Below, piece by piece: positions 18,441-29,842 of a stretch of 43,264 nt of DNA. Numbering within the stretch: the first letter of the stretch is position 1; each line of letters begins with the position of its first letter. Location of the stretch: positions 1 to 43,264 of the forward strand of contig JAAVYF010000028.1 in NCBI GenBank assembly GCA_022790975.1, written 5' to 3'. The translations under genes were made by a program, and so were the position numbers. The notes beneath the pieces were generated by a model, which did not search any database, was not told the origin of the DNA, and worked only from the letters and a program-made list of their open reading frames with translations. Source of the DNA: Clostridia bacterium. GTDB lineage: Bacteria; Bacillota; Clostridia; TANB77; CAG-508.

Positions 18441-18465
18441 GAAGTTAAATAAAAAATTTAACCTC
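18441..18465 (-). terminator. Hairpin just upstream of recD2
   Basis: On the minus strand GAGGTTAAAT pairs with ATTTAACTTC across five T, then TTTTAG follows. It lies about 20 bases before the recD2 start and may limit read-through into it. Confidence 0.45.
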
Positions 18466-18666
18466 TTTTTTCATAATTCAAAAATGTGTTTGCCCATATT
18501 TTATCAAATCTATATTGATATTTCAATAGTAAATAAAATTAAGTTTATTTTTTATTTAAAATTATTTTATATATTATATGAAATTTAAACATAAATTATA
18601 AAAATTTTCAAAACTTAATTATAAAAAGTCTTAAAAATTTTAATATTTACTCAAAAAAATAAACCC

Positions 18667-18693
18667 AAATTGCTAAAATATTTAGCAATTTGA
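18667..18693 (-). terminator. Terminator of the 287-residue coiled-coil gene
   Basis: CAAATTGCTAAA and TTTAGCAATTTG form a perfect hairpin with a 3-base loop 30 bases past the stop. A T-rich run (GGTTTATTTTTTT) follows on the minus strand. Confidence 0.75.
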
Positions 18694-18722
18694 ATTCATT
18701 TAAACATTTTCTTAAAAATTTT

Positions 18723-19586
18723 TTATAATATATCACTTGGCAATGCATGTGATTCTCTTTCTTCTGGTTTTCTTTCTGGAACTTTAGTTGGTGCTTTTCC
18801 AACATCTACGATTTTTCTTATAATATCTTCTGATACTCTAAATGGATTATCTTTAGCTTCTCCATCTTTTGAAATTTCTAATTCTGGTAATGCTTCACTT
18901 CTAACTGCATTTTCATAATATTTATTTATTTCACCAAAAGCATTATAAGCACTTTCTTTATATTCATTTAAAGCATCTTTATATTGTTCTCCAAATCTCT
19001 TATTTGCAAAACTAGTTATATTATTAAATTGCATCATAGCAGCTTCTAATCTTGATATACTTAAATAATCTGGATTACCTGCCATAATTCTTCTTGCTTG
19101 TACATTAATATCTCGTACTATTTGGTCTAATCTTTGCTCTGTTCTATAAGCTTCTTTTTGTGAATCTCTTGACATTCCAAGTTTTTCTTCTTCTATACTA
19201 TTTAATTTCTTATCTGAATTTTTCTTTAATCCTTCACTTTTAAGTTCAGTATCTGCATTTTTTTCTTCTAATACTTCTATATTTCTATCAAATTCTTTAA
19301 TATTTAATTTGCATAAAAAGTCACTTACTTCATAAGTAGTATTTGAAGTTCTTGTTCTCAAATCTCTCTTAATACCTGAAAGTTCTTGCTCAAAATAATT
19401 TTCAAGTCTTGCTCCATATTCTGACATTGAAAAAACATTACTTAGCCTTCTTTGATATTCCATTATTATATCATTAATTCTATCTTCTAATTTTATTTTT
19501 GGTCTACCATTTTCAAAAGTGCTTCTTATTTGTACATTATATTCTGTTACTAAACTATCTAATTTATTATATAATTCTTTATCCAT
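18723..19586 (-). CDS. Predicted coiled-coil protein of unknown function
   Basis: A 287-residue soluble, highly charged, mostly helical protein. It has no signal peptide, no membrane segment and no motif I recognise. Heptad-like stretches run from about 60 to 230, and the C-terminal tail is Pro- and Glu-rich (KVPERKPEERESHALP). It stands alone between terminators. It resembles in style, though not in any clear motif, the unknown operon at 24.9-27.7 kb. There is no frameshift. Confidence 0.8.
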   Translation of the reverse strand: MDKELYNKLDSLVTEYNVQIRSTFENGRPKIKLEDRINDIIMEYQRRLSNVFSMSEYGARLENYFEQELSGIKRDLRTRTSNTTYEVSDFLCKLNIKEFDRNIEVLEEKNADTELKSEGLKKNSDKKLNSIEEEKLGMSRDSQKEAYRTEQRLDQIVRDINVQARRIMAGNPDYLSISRLEAAMMQFNNITSFANKRFGEQYKDALNEYKESAYNAFGEINKYYENAVRSEALPELEISKDGEAKDNPFRVSEDIIRKIVDVGKAPTKVPERKPEERESHALPSDIL

Positions 19587-19839
19587 AATTAATATCTCCT
19601 TAAAAAAAATTTACACATTATTATTATACCATAATATCTAATAAAATACAAATTAAGCAATTTCAGGGATAGTGTCAAATTTTTTCGTGGGAAATTTTAT
19701 AAAAATTTTTTCTTCAAATTTCATGTTTAACAAATTATTTTAATACAATTTTAGTTTATATATTATTTTATTTTCCAGAATTTCTTTTTTTAATAATAAA
19801 TTATTTTATATTTCAAAACCATTTTGCATTAATATATAA

Positions 19840-19887
19840 AAAAACTTACATAAAATATCGAACTGATAATTTATTATGTAAGTTTTT
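19840..19887 (-). terminator. Terminator of dnaJ
   Basis: AACTTACATAA (19843-19853) pairs with TTATGTAAGTT (19874-19884), and the minus-strand flank is T-rich. It lies about 80 bases past dnaJ. The rest of 19587-19964 is A+T-rich without an open frame I would call. Confidence 0.7.
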
Positions 19888-19964
19888 AAGCTTATTTAAT
19901 TAATTATTACAATAATTTTATAACAACTAATTTATAATAATTAATTTATAACAATATATTTATA

Positions 19965-21107
19965 TTAACCAAATATTCCTTTTTTCTTAATTGGTGGTTG
20001 TTCATTCATAGTTTTTGCAAGTTCTACAAGTAAATTTCTTTGTTCAGAACTTAAACGTTTTGGAACTTGAACTATAACAGTAAATACAAAATCTCCTCTC
20101 CAATTTCCTCCAACACTTTTAAAGCCTTTATTTTTTATTGTAAATCTAGTATTAGTTTGAGTTCCCTCTGGAATCTTATATTTTTCTTTACTTCCATCTA
20201 CCATTGGTATTTCAATTTCTCCACCAAGAGTAGCTGTTGTAAATGTAATTGGAACATCACAAAGTACATGTTCTGCCTTTCTTGAATAAATAGAATGTTT
20301 TTTTACTCTAACAATTATATATAAATCTCCATTTGGTCCACCATTTTTTCCAGGTTCTCCTTCATTTTTAAGTACTATTGTTTGACCATCATCAATACCT
20401 TCTGGAATTTTAACTCTAATTTTTGCAACTTTTTTTACATTACCTTTTCCTTTACAATTTGGGCAAGGATTTTTAATAACTTTACCTGTACCATTACAAG
20501 TTGTACATGTTCTTTGAGTTGCCATTTGTCCAAATATAGTTGATGACATTTGACGAATTGTACCTGTACCATTACAAGTTTGACATTTTTCAGGTTTAGT
20601 TCCAGCAGCGGCACCTGTACCATTACAAACATTACATGTTTCATTTCTATTTATATTAATTTCTTTTTCAACACCTAAATAAGACTCTTCAAAAGTAATA
20701 TCAACACCTACTTTTAAATCGGCACCTTTAGATGCTGTAGTTCTACCTCTTGAAGAAGCTCTGCCTCTATTTCCTCCAAAAAATGAAGAAAAAATATCCC
20801 CTAAATCTCCAAAATCTCCAAAACCATCAAATCCAGAACCATAAGAATAATATGAACCTCCTGATGCACCTCCCATATTAGGACCATCAAATCCATATGT
20901 ATCGTACATTTGCCTTTTCTGTTTATCAGATAATGTTTCATAAGCTTCATTTACTTCTTTAAATTTAGCTTCTGCTTCTTCTTTTTTATCTGGATTTGCA
21001 TCTGGATGATATTGTTTAGCAAGTTTTCTATATGCTTTTTTAAGTTCATCATCTGTAGCATTTTTACTAACACCTAAAACCTCATAATAATCTCTTTTGC
21101 CAGCCAT
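19965..21107 (-). CDS. dnaJ: Chaperone protein DnaJ
   Basis: Hsp40 co-chaperone that stimulates the ATPase of DnaK, 380 residues. The J domain has HPD near residue 38. A Gly/Ser-rich linker with FGGNRG follows, then four zinc repeats of type CxxCxGxG ([32 protein letters not shown]) and the C-terminal substrate-binding domains. AGGAGG precedes the ATG. It is last in the hrcA-grpE-dnaK-dnaJ series, 164 bases after dnaK, with a hairpin between. Confidence 0.97.
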   Translation of the reverse strand: MAGKRDYYEVLGVSKNATDDELKKAYRKLAKQYHPDANPDKKEEAEAKFKEVNEAYETLSDKQKRQMYDTYGFDGPNMGGASGGSYYSYGSGFDGFGDFGDLGDIFSSFFGGNRGRASSRGRTTASKGADLKVGVDITFEESYLGVEKEININRNETCNVCNGTGAAAGTKPEKCQTCNGTGTIRQMSSTIFGQMATQRTCTTCNGTGKVIKNPCPNCKGKGNVKKVAKIRVKIPEGIDDGQTIVLKNEGEPGKNGGPNGDLYIIVRVKKHSIYSRKAEHVLCDVPITFTTATLGGEIEIPMVDGSKEKYKIPEGTQTNTRFTIKNKGFKSVGGNWRGDFVFTVIVQVPKRLSSEQRNLLVELAKTMNEQPPIKKKGIFG

Positions 21108-21219
21108 TATATCCTCCTAAAAGATAAATAATATTATCTTTCCATATCTTCCTTTTCTTCATATTCTTTTGCATTATATAAGTAATATCCATATATGTAG
21201 TAAATATTATTTAAAATAG

Positions 21220-21254
21220 CATAGCTTAAACCAGCTCATTTGGTTTAAGCTATG
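21220..21254 (-). terminator. Hairpin between dnaK and dnaJ
   Basis: CATAGCTTAAACCA pairs perfectly over 14 bp with TGGTTTAAGCTATG across a 7-base loop. The following minus-strand bases are CTATTTTAAAT. It may be a partial terminator or processing hairpin that lowers dnaJ relative to dnaK. Confidence 0.6.
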
Positions 21255-21271
21255 TTACATTTTATAGATAA

Positions 21272-23167
<1,896 letters not shown>

Positions 23168-23211
23168 TTATTTATATTTTTATTTTCTTATTTTATGTTT
23201 TAAATATTCAT

Positions 23212-23718
23212 CTAATTTGCAACAATAACCATCGAATGTCTTACTACTTTGTTTCCTATTTTATAACCTTTTCGATATTCTTGTACAATTTCTCCTTCGC
23301 TTTTGCTTGGATCTTCAATATGGCTAACTGCTTCATGAAGCTCTGGGTCAAATTTATGACCAATTGTTTCAATTTCAGTCATTCCAAATTTTCCTAAAAC
23401 ATCTGCAAATTGTTTAACTACTAATTTTATACCTTCTTGATAATTTTTATCTTCTGTTTGAACTTCTGCTGCTTTTTCAAGATTATCCATAACTGGTAAA
23501 ATAGAACTAACTACATCACCTGTAATTTCAGCTCTTTTGGTTAAACTTTCTTTTTGAGTTCTTTTTTTATAATTTTCAAATTCTGCAAAAAGACGCTTAT
23601 ACCTATCATTTAAATCTTCTAATTCTTTTGTTTTAACTTTTTCTTCTTTTTTTACATTTTCTACCTCTGTTTCTTCAATTACTTTGTCTTCTAATTGTTC
23701 ATTATTTTCTTCGTTCAA
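23212..23718 (-). CDS. grpE: Nucleotide exchange factor GrpE
   Basis: Exchange factor that releases ADP from DnaK, about 168 residues. A charged coiled-coil N-terminus is followed by the GrpE block RYKRLFAEFENYKKRTQKE and the beta domain with GHKFDPELHEAV and GYKIGNKVVRHSMVIV. The start is uncertain. I prefer the TTG at 23718 because AAAAGGAGG lies nine bases upstream. The GTG at 23724 is too close to it (three bases), and the TTG at 23739 lies before it. The gene follows hrcA closely. Confidence 0.95.
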   Translation of the reverse strand: MNEENNEQLEDKVIEETEVENVKKEEKVKTKELEDLNDRYKRLFAEFENYKKRTQKESLTKRAEITGDVVSSILPVMDNLEKAAEVQTEDKNYQEGIKLVVKQFADVLGKFGMTEIETIGHKFDPELHEAVSHIEDPSKSEGEIVQEYRKGYKIGNKVVRHSMVIVAN

Positions 23719-23751
23719 TTTCACATGCCTCCTTTTCAATTTTAATTAAAT

Positions 23752-24786
23752 TTAAAAGTGATTTTTTCCCTTCTTGTAATCATCATTTATTTTCTTACTA
23801 ATATATTTCATAACAGAAATTACTTTTGAATAATCCATTCTTGTTGGACCTATAATTCCTATTGTTCCTATATCTTTTCCTTCTATTAAATGATTAAATG
23901 TTACTATACTAAAATTTTTTAATTCTTCTTTTTCAGATTCTTCCCCAATGTAAACATTTATATCCTGAGCAAATCCTGAATTTAATACTTCTGAAACTAT
24001 ATCTTTTTCATTTAATACATTTAAAAATTCTTTAGTAACATCTACTCTTTTAAATTCTGGCATATCAACAACTTTATTAGTTCCTTCTAAATACATATCT
24101 TTTCCTGTACTTTTAAGTAATCTATTAATTTCTTCTATAATCTTTTGAATTATATTTATACCAGTTTTCATTTCTGTTGTTATAAATTCTTCTATTGGAA
24201 CATTCAGTTCATCTAAAGATTTTCCAATTAATTTATTTTTAAATAACACTGTTAAATCATTTATTTGTTCTTGTGAGATATCTTCATCGAATTTTATAAT
24301 TGATTCTCTAATAATTCCAGAGTCTGTAAGAATTACCGCCATTAACACTCTATTTCCAAGTAATACAAATTTTAAATCAACAATAGCATGTCTATTTACT
24401 TGTGGTCCAATTGCAATTGTTGTATAATGTGTAATTTCTGAGAGCGTTGTAGTTGCAATTTTGGTAAGTTCTTCCAAATCATTTACTTTTCTTTCTAATC
24501 TTTCTTTAATTAAAGCAATTTCATTTCTAGTTAAATTATCTTCTCTTAAAAGTTCATCAACATAATATCTATAACCTTTTTGAGATGGAACTCTACCACT
24601 GGATGTATGAGTTTTTTCTAAAAAACCTATTTTCTCAAGTTCTGCCATTTCATTTCTTATAGTTGCACTACTACAATTTAAATCAGACATTTTTAAAAGA
24701 TTGCTTGAACTTACAGGTTCTGCTGAATCTATATATTCTTCAACTATTGCTCCAAGTATTTTCTTTTTTCTTTCATCTAATTTCAT
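23752..24786 (-). CDS. hrcA: Heat-inducible transcription repressor HrcA
   Basis: Repressor of class I heat-shock genes, 344 residues. The N-terminal winged helix (ERKKKILGAIVEEYIDSAEPV, then CSSATIRNEMAELEKIGFLEKTHTSSGR) binds the CIRCE element. A GAF-like dimer domain follows. The ATG is preceded by AGAGGTG. It is the first gene of the operon hrcA-grpE-dnaK, with dnaJ after. A CIRCE-like operator lies 66-92 bases upstream, so it represses its own operon. Confidence 0.97.
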   Translation of the reverse strand: MKLDERKKKILGAIVEEYIDSAEPVSSSNLLKMSDLNCSSATIRNEMAELEKIGFLEKTHTSSGRVPSQKGYRYYVDELLREDNLTRNEIALIKERLERKVNDLEELTKIATTTLSEITHYTTIAIGPQVNRHAIVDLKFVLLGNRVLMAVILTDSGIIRESIIKFDEDISQEQINDLTVLFKNKLIGKSLDELNVPIEEFITTEMKTGINIIQKIIEEINRLLKSTGKDMYLEGTNKVVDMPEFKRVDVTKEFLNVLNEKDIVSEVLNSGFAQDINVYIGEESEKEELKNFSIVTFNHLIEGKDIGTIGIIGPTRMDYSKVISVMKYISKKINDDYKKGKNHF

Positions 24787-24851
24787 TTTTCACCTCTTTT
24801 TATTAGGCTTTCTAACTATATTAAATTATATTCAAAATGTTAAAATAAAAA

Positions 24852-24878
24852 TTAGCAATCCTTTTCTAGGACTGCTAA
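24852..24878 (-). promoter_or_regulatory. CIRCE operator of the hrcA-dnaK operon
   Basis: TTAGCAATC - nine bases - GACTGCTAA. This fits the CIRCE consensus TTAGCACTC-N9-GAGTGCTAA at 16 of 18 positions with exact spacing. It sits right after the -10 box of a good SigA promoter, the classic place for HrcA repression. As RNA it can also fold into a hairpin followed by T-rich sequence, so it may double as a terminator for the small gene upstream. Confidence 0.8.
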
Positions 24879-24879
24879 T

Positions 24880-24908
24880 ATATTATAACTTTTAACTTAC
24901 TTTGTCAA
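24880..24908 (-). promoter_or_regulatory. SigA promoter of the hrcA operon
   Basis: On the minus strand TTGACA (24903-24908) and TAATAT (24880-24885) are 17 bases apart. The overlapping TATAAT at 24882-24887 has 15-base spacing. The CIRCE follows at once. A second, weaker promoter (TTAACA-N17-TATAGT, 24815-24843) lies between CIRCE and hrcA. Confidence 0.7.
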
Positions 24909-24937
24909 TAGATTTTATAAAAATATTAAATAATTTT

Positions 24938-25090
24938 TTACTGTTTAAATATAGCTTCTGCTTTTTTCTTAATAGATTCACTTTTTAATTTTAATTCATT
25001 AGAAATCTTTTCAAGCATTTCAACATTTTCGGTATCTAGATTAATCATTTTTCCATTATACATCATACTTCCAAATTTTTCTTCTGTCAT
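24938..25090 (-). CDS. Small charged protein of unknown function (50 residues)
   Basis: A short open frame from the ATG at 25090 to TAA at 24938. It has a strong AGGAGG seven bases upstream and normal codon use. The product is soluble, helical and charged (MTEEKFGSMMYNGKMINLDT, then lysine- and glutamate-rich). It lies 17 bases after the 600-residue gene and is probably the third gene of that operon. I do not recognise it. Confidence 0.7.
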   Translation of the reverse strand: MTEEKFGSMMYNGKMINLDTENVEMLEKISNELKLKSESIKKKAEAIFKQ

Positions 25091-25107
25091 ATATAACCTC
25101 CTAAATT

Positions 25108-26910
25108 TTATCTTTCGCCATGTTTATATTGAAAGCTAGCCTTTTTTAACATTTCTTGATTTTTATTTTTTGCTTTTTGTAAATCTTTACAAAGTATTTT
25201 TTGAGCGCTTCTTATTAATTTCTTTTCTTTTTCTTGGTCATCTGAGCAAAGTTCTTTTAATGTCATTTTACCACTCTTAAGCAAACTTGATATAGAATTA
25301 ACTTTCTGTGTTGCAATATTTCTAACATTATTTCTAGTCTTTAAATCTTCTTTTGAAAGTTCTCCATCTCCATTTTCTAATTCATTATATCCATTATTTA
25401 TATATTCTAAAGTTTCAAATTGATCTGCTAAGTCAACTGCTGTATGATATTTATTTATTTCTGAAATCTCACTTAAAACTGCACTTGTAACTCTATGTCT
25501 ATTATTTGTATAATCAAAAGCATTTTGCATACCTTTTTGCAAAGAATCACAATATAATCCTTTTCCTAAAGTCTTATTTGAAAATTCTGCTACTATAGGA
25601 TCTATATCTTTTTGTTCAAAATCAAACGATATTTCTTTATCTTTAATACATATAGAATAACTTAATGTTTCTATTTGCTCATCTGTCATTTCATCTATTT
25701 TTGGAATTCCTGCAACTCTTTGTAAATCAGATTTCAAGGAATCAAATTCTGGATGCATATCAAAAAACTCTTTATTAATTCTAGATGATTTAGGAAAAAT
25801 AATTTCACCATCATTATCAATTTTAGCTTTACTTGTAAAATCAAGTATCTCATCTAATGAAAAATTTGGTTCCATCATTTTGCCTATTTTCTGTAATTCT
25901 TTAATAACTTTGCCTTCTCTTACTAATCTTAAATTAGAACGTAATTCAGCAATTTCAATATCATTTTTTTCTACAAATTCATTTTGAAATTTATCAATAT
26001 CTTTAAGTTCAGGTTCTACATTTTCCCCTCTATTATTTATACCTCTTATTTTATTTAATTGTTCCAAAACACTTGACTCTAAGTACATTCCATCAACTTT
26101 AGATTTAGCTTCTGCTTTTGTTTTCTCTAAAGCTTTAACTAATTTTTTTGATGCATATTTACCAAGCTTTATATCATTTTGAGTTTTTGTTTTAACATGT
26201 TCTTCTACCTTATCTTTACTAGTATAATACATCTTCTTTCCAGTTCTTGCAACTATTCCCCCAATAGATGAAACCCCATCAAGAGCAGTTTTTAATACTA
26301 AACCTGTACCTCCTATTGCAACTATGCCCAAAGCACCACCTGCTCCTAATATTTTTACTGGAACTCTATCAGATTGTCCAGCTATTCCATTATATACATT
26401 CCATGCGTTACTAGAAATATCTAATATTATATTTGCGTCTTCTTTAATAATTGATTTTAATTTCTTTACACCTTTTTTAGAATCAATAATTTTTTCAAGT
26501 TCTTTTTTCTTTTTGCTTTTTCTAGGTGGAATATCTACATCGTTCAAATCTAATTCTTCAAATATAGATGTTTTTTGTTCTTTTCTTGAATGTTCTCTTT
26601 TAGAATTATCTTCTTTATTACTATCAACTTTTGATGTTTTTGTTTTTGATTTATCATCTTTAGCTTCATTTTTTAATTTTAAGTTGAATTTTTTAATTAC
26701 TTCTTTTAAAACATCATCTGCTTCTTCTTTTCCTATTACTAATCCAGACTCTATAGTAGAAACTAATTTATTATACTTAGCTTTAGTTGGATTACTTTCA
26801 TAATCTAATATTTTCTCTTGAACTGTTGTTATAAAAGAACCTGAAATTGGATATCCCTTATCTGTAAGTATTTTTTTAAATTCTTTTTTAAATTCTCCTT
26901 TAAGATCCAT
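25108..26910 (-). CDS. Large protein of unknown function with a glycine-rich hydrophobic segment
   Basis: 600 residues. The first 90 residues resemble a small helical domain (EFKKEFKKILTDKGYPISGSF). A highly charged linker (90-150) is followed by one glycine-rich hydrophobic stretch near 185-215 (VKILGAGGALGIVAIGGTGL), which could be a membrane hairpin. The remaining 380 residues are helical and charged. No catalytic motif is visible. A strong GGGGGAGGAG site precedes the ATG. It lies between a coiled-coil gene and the 50-residue gene in one operon with its own promoter. The set may form a membrane-linked structure, but this is a guess from shape alone. Confidence 0.8.
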   Translation of the reverse strand: MDLKGEFKKEFKKILTDKGYPISGSFITTVQEKILDYESNPTKAKYNKLVSTIESGLVIGKEEADDVLKEVIKKFNLKLKNEAKDDKSKTKTSKVDSNKEDNSKREHSRKEQKTSIFEELDLNDVDIPPRKSKKKKELEKIIDSKKGVKKLKSIIKEDANIILDISSNAWNVYNGIAGQSDRVPVKILGAGGALGIVAIGGTGLVLKTALDGVSSIGGIVARTGKKMYYTSKDKVEEHVKTKTQNDIKLGKYASKKLVKALEKTKAEAKSKVDGMYLESSVLEQLNKIRGINNRGENVEPELKDIDKFQNEFVEKNDIEIAELRSNLRLVREGKVIKELQKIGKMMEPNFSLDEILDFTSKAKIDNDGEIIFPKSSRINKEFFDMHPEFDSLKSDLQRVAGIPKIDEMTDEQIETLSYSICIKDKEISFDFEQKDIDPIVAEFSNKTLGKGLYCDSLQKGMQNAFDYTNNRHRVTSAVLSEISEINKYHTAVDLADQFETLEYINNGYNELENGDGELSKEDLKTRNNVRNIATQKVNSISSLLKSGKMTLKELCSDDQEKEKKLIRSAQKILCKDLQKAKNKNQEMLKKASFQYKHGER

Positions 26911-26932
26911 TTCTCCTCCCCCTTTTACAATT

Positions 26933-27685
26933 CTAACCTACTTCAACTATGTTTTTATCTTTAATTTCGGTTAATTCTAAAATTTCTGTTACAAAATCAA
27001 TTGTGTCTTCTCTTATTTTATTTACAATATCTTGAGCATCAATTTTATTAACTATTTTATTATAATCTTCTAATACTTCTTTATATTTTTTATTTCCTAC
27101 AAAAATATTAATTATTTTAAATTTTATTTTTTGAATTATATTATTTTTTTCACACTCTTGTAAATTACTAATTATAATAAAATCATCATTCACTTTTTTT
27201 TCAAAATTTTCCGCACAATTTTTCAATTTCTCTTCACATTTCTTTATAGCATTTATATATTTTTCATTTTTGGATTTTAAAATGTTTTTTTTGGATTTTA
27301 TTAAATCTTTATCTAAATTTAAATCTTCCTCTTTATCGTTTATAGTTTTTTGATAATTTACCATCACTATATTTTTTTTTAATTTTGCTTCTTGTAGTTC
27401 ATTTTGAACATTCACATATTGACAATATGTTTCATCATAAAGCATATTTAATTTTTGTTTATAATGAGAAACAATTAATTCTATATTTTCATAAAAATTT
27501 TCTCGATTTTGACTATATACATTAGCTTTTGTATATAATATATCATACAAGCAAGCAATTTTATCTTTTATAATTTTATTTGTTTTTCTAACAAATATAG
27601 CTGCATCTATTTTAGAAATCATACCATCTATACTGTTAATTTCATCTATTATTCTTAAAAGTTCTTGGCTTATTTGCTCACTCAT
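26933..27685 (-). CDS. Coiled-coil protein of unknown function
   Basis: A 250-residue, lysine- and glutamate-rich helical protein with long coiled-coil stretches (about 60-190) and no membrane helix. It is the first gene of the unknown three-gene operon and starts behind CGGAGG. The CGG in that binding site is untranslated. A C-GG string near 27212 is GCG-GAA and needs no shift. The function is unknown. Confidence 0.8.
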   Translation of the reverse strand: MSEQISQELLRIIDEINSIDGMISKIDAAIFVRKTNKIIKDKIACLYDILYTKANVYSQNRENFYENIELIVSHYKQKLNMLYDETYCQYVNVQNELQEAKLKKNIVMVNYQKTINDKEEDLNLDKDLIKSKKNILKSKNEKYINAIKKCEEKLKNCAENFEKKVNDDFIIISNLQECEKNNIIQKIKFKIINIFVGNKKYKEVLEDYNKIVNKIDAQDIVNKIREDTIDFVTEILELTEIKDKNIVEVG

Positions 27686-27750
27686 TTTTATCCTCCGAAT
27701 ACAAAATGTAAAATAGTTAAAATGCCCATAATATACTCATTATAAATATA

Positions 27751-27779
27751 ATTTTACTACATTTTGGCAATTTAGTCAA
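27751..27779 (-). promoter_or_regulatory. SigA promoter of the unknown three-gene operon
   Basis: On the minus strand TTGACT (27774-27779) and TAAAAT (27751-27756) are separated by exactly 17 bases. It lies about 65 bases before the start at 27685 and just after hemW. Confidence 0.6.
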
Positions 27780-27803
27780 TAATTTATATTTATTTTATGT
27801 AAA

Positions 27804-28976
27804 TCAAACAAATTCTTCAAATACTAAATTTGCTAAATCTAGTCCTTTTTTAGTTAATTTTATATTATCTAAATCTACTTCTATAAGTCCTTCTTCTTCT
27901 AATTTAGAAATTTCAAATCTAAAATAAAATAATGGATTTATTCTAAATTTATACTCAAATTCAGAAATCTTTACTCCATCTAACTTTCTAAAACCAAGCA
28001 TCATATATTCTTTCAAAATATCTTCATGATTTTGTATTTCATTTATTTCTATATTATCTTCAAATTTACTATTTTTAATATTTAATAAATATCTATCTAA
28101 ATCTGAAATATTAGAAAATCTTATTTTCTCCAAATAAGAATGAGCAGATATCCCAAAACCTAAATATTCTTTTTGGTCCCAACAATTTAAATTATGTTTT
28201 GACTCAAATCCTTTTTTAGCAAAATTAGATATTTCATAATGAGAAAATCCATTCTTTTCTAAAATAATTTTTGTTTTGTGATACATTTTTCTTTCTAAAT
28301 CTTCTTGTGGTAAAAGTAATTTACCAGCATTTACAGATTTTTCTAAATCTGTTCCTGATTCTAAAATCAAAGAATATAGTGAAATATGATTTGGTTTTAA
28401 TTCTATAACTCTATTAATGCTTTCTTCTAGATTTTCTAAAGTCTGATTTGGAAGACCAAGCATTAAATCAATATTTATATTTTCAAATCCAATTTTTCTT
28501 GCCATTTTAAAGCTTTCAACAAATTGTTCATATGTATGAATTCTTCCTATAAGATTTAAAATATTGTTATGAGTTTCTTGAAGTCCTATACTAATTCTAT
28601 TAAAACCAGCATCTTTATAATTTTTAAGTTTTTGCTCATTTACTGTTCCAGGATTTATTTCAATTGTAATTTCACAATTATTTGCTACTTTAAATTTTTT
28701 CTTTATAGTTTTTAATATTTCTATAATTAAATCTGAATCAATACTAGATGGAGTTCCGCCTCCAAAATAAATTGTATTTATAATAAAATTCTCTTTAAAC
28801 TCATTTACAGATATGTTCAATTTTGGAAAAATTATCTCTACATTTTCAATTGTATCAATTAAACTTTTACAATATATTTGACTTTTTTCTAATATATTAT
28901 CAAAAGAAATAAAATCACAATATTTACATTTTTTTATACAAAACGGTATATGCACATAAATTCCTAATTCTCTCAT
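27804..28976 (-). CDS. hemW: Radical SAM heme chaperone HemW
   Basis: 390 residues. The radical SAM motif CIKKCKYC (CxxxCxxC) is near residue 12, with YFGGGTPSS near 96 and the HemW C-terminal domain after 290. The family was long annotated as coproporphyrinogen oxidase, but HemW proteins bind heme and deliver it to membrane targets. The extra HemN active-site cysteine is not evident. The ATG overlaps the stop of whiA by one base (TAATG), so the two are translationally coupled. Confidence 0.93.
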   Translation of the reverse strand: MRELGIYVHIPFCIKKCKYCDFISFDNILEKSQIYCKSLIDTIENVEIIFPKLNISVNEFKENFIINTIYFGGGTPSSIDSDLIIEILKTIKKKFKVANNCEITIEINPGTVNEQKLKNYKDAGFNRISIGLQETHNNILNLIGRIHTYEQFVESFKMARKIGFENINIDLMLGLPNQTLENLEESINRVIELKPNHISLYSLILESGTDLEKSVNAGKLLLPQEDLERKMYHKTKIILEKNGFSHYEISNFAKKGFESKHNLNCWDQKEYLGFGISAHSYLEKIRFSNISDLDRYLLNIKNSKFEDNIEINEIQNHEDILKEYMMLGFRKLDGVKISEFEYKFRINPLFYFRFEISKLEEEGLIEVDLDNIKLTKKGLDLANLVFEEFV

Positions 28977-29830
28977 TATTTTCTAAGCTCCTCTGCTAAA
29001 TCATGTATTTTTTTTAATCTATGATTTACTCCAGATTTTCCTATTGGTTCTTTTAACATTTGACCCAATTCTTTTAAAGAAAACTCTGGATGTTCTAATC
29101 TTAAATTAGCTACTTCTATTAGCTCTAATGACATATCTTCAAATTTATTCATCTTTTTTAAAAAGTTTATATCTTCTATTTGGGAAATTGCTGCATCTAC
29201 AGTTTTATTTAAATTTGCAGTTTCACAATTAACTATTCTATTCACATTATTTTTCATTTCTTTAAAAATTCGTATATCTTCTAATTTTAAAACCGCCTTA
29301 TTCGCCCCTATACATGCTAAGAATACTGAAATTTGTTCTACTTCTTTTATATAAAGTAAAAATTTATCTTGTTTTTTCAATATCTTAAAACAAACACCAT
29401 AACTTTTACATAAATTAGAAATATATTCTGCATTTTTTTCATTTCCAAAACCTATTTCTAAATGATAATTCTTTTCTGGATCTGTAACTGAACCTGCCCC
29501 TAAAAATGCTCCCCTAATTATTGTCTTTTTTATTTCATCACTTAATTCTCCTAAAAAATTATTAAATCTATTTGTAACTTCTATATTTTTAATTCTTGCA
29601 ATAAAACTCTTGCCTTTTGTTTCTGGTTCATATTCAATTTTTAAATTAAATAAAATTCTAAAAAAACGTTCTATATTAAATTCATTATCTGTAACAAACT
29701 CAATTTCTTCATCATTAGTTGCAGCATTACCTGTTAGAATATATCCTAAAAACTCAGCTTCTAATAAATTTTTATTTTTCCAATTATTAAAAATACTTAA
29801 CTCTTCTTTTACATCAGATGAATATGACAC
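28976..29830 (-). CDS. whiA: DNA-binding protein WhiA
   Basis: 284 residues. It has an N-terminal degenerate LAGLIDADG-type homing-endonuclease fold (FLGYILTGNAA, IIRGAFLGAGSVTDPEKNYHLE) and a C-terminal helix-turn-helix (LRLEHPEFSLKELGQMLKEPIGKSGVNHRLKKI). WhiA controls sporulation in actinomycetes and affects division and chromosome organisation in Firmicutes. The start is a GTG at 29830 behind AAGGAG. It lies between prmC and hemW; more usually it follows rapZ-yvcK, which are not visible here. Confidence 0.95.
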   Translation of the reverse strand: MSYSSDVKEELSIFNNWKNKNLLEAEFLGYILTGNAATNDEEIEFVTDNEFNIERFFRILFNLKIEYEPETKGKSFIARIKNIEVTNRFNNFLGELSDEIKKTIIRGAFLGAGSVTDPEKNYHLEIGFGNEKNAEYISNLCKSYGVCFKILKKQDKFLLYIKEVEQISVFLACIGANKAVLKLEDIRIFKEMKNNVNRIVNCETANLNKTVDAAISQIEDINFLKKMNKFEDMSLELIEVANLRLEHPEFSLKELGQMLKEPIGKSGVNHRLKKIHDLAEELRK

Positions 29831-29842
29831 TTTTTTACTCCT

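Noticed and set aside
20435..20644. A small minus-strand gene inside dnaJ
   Set aside because: It is a shadow of the cysteine-rich repeats of dnaJ in another frame.
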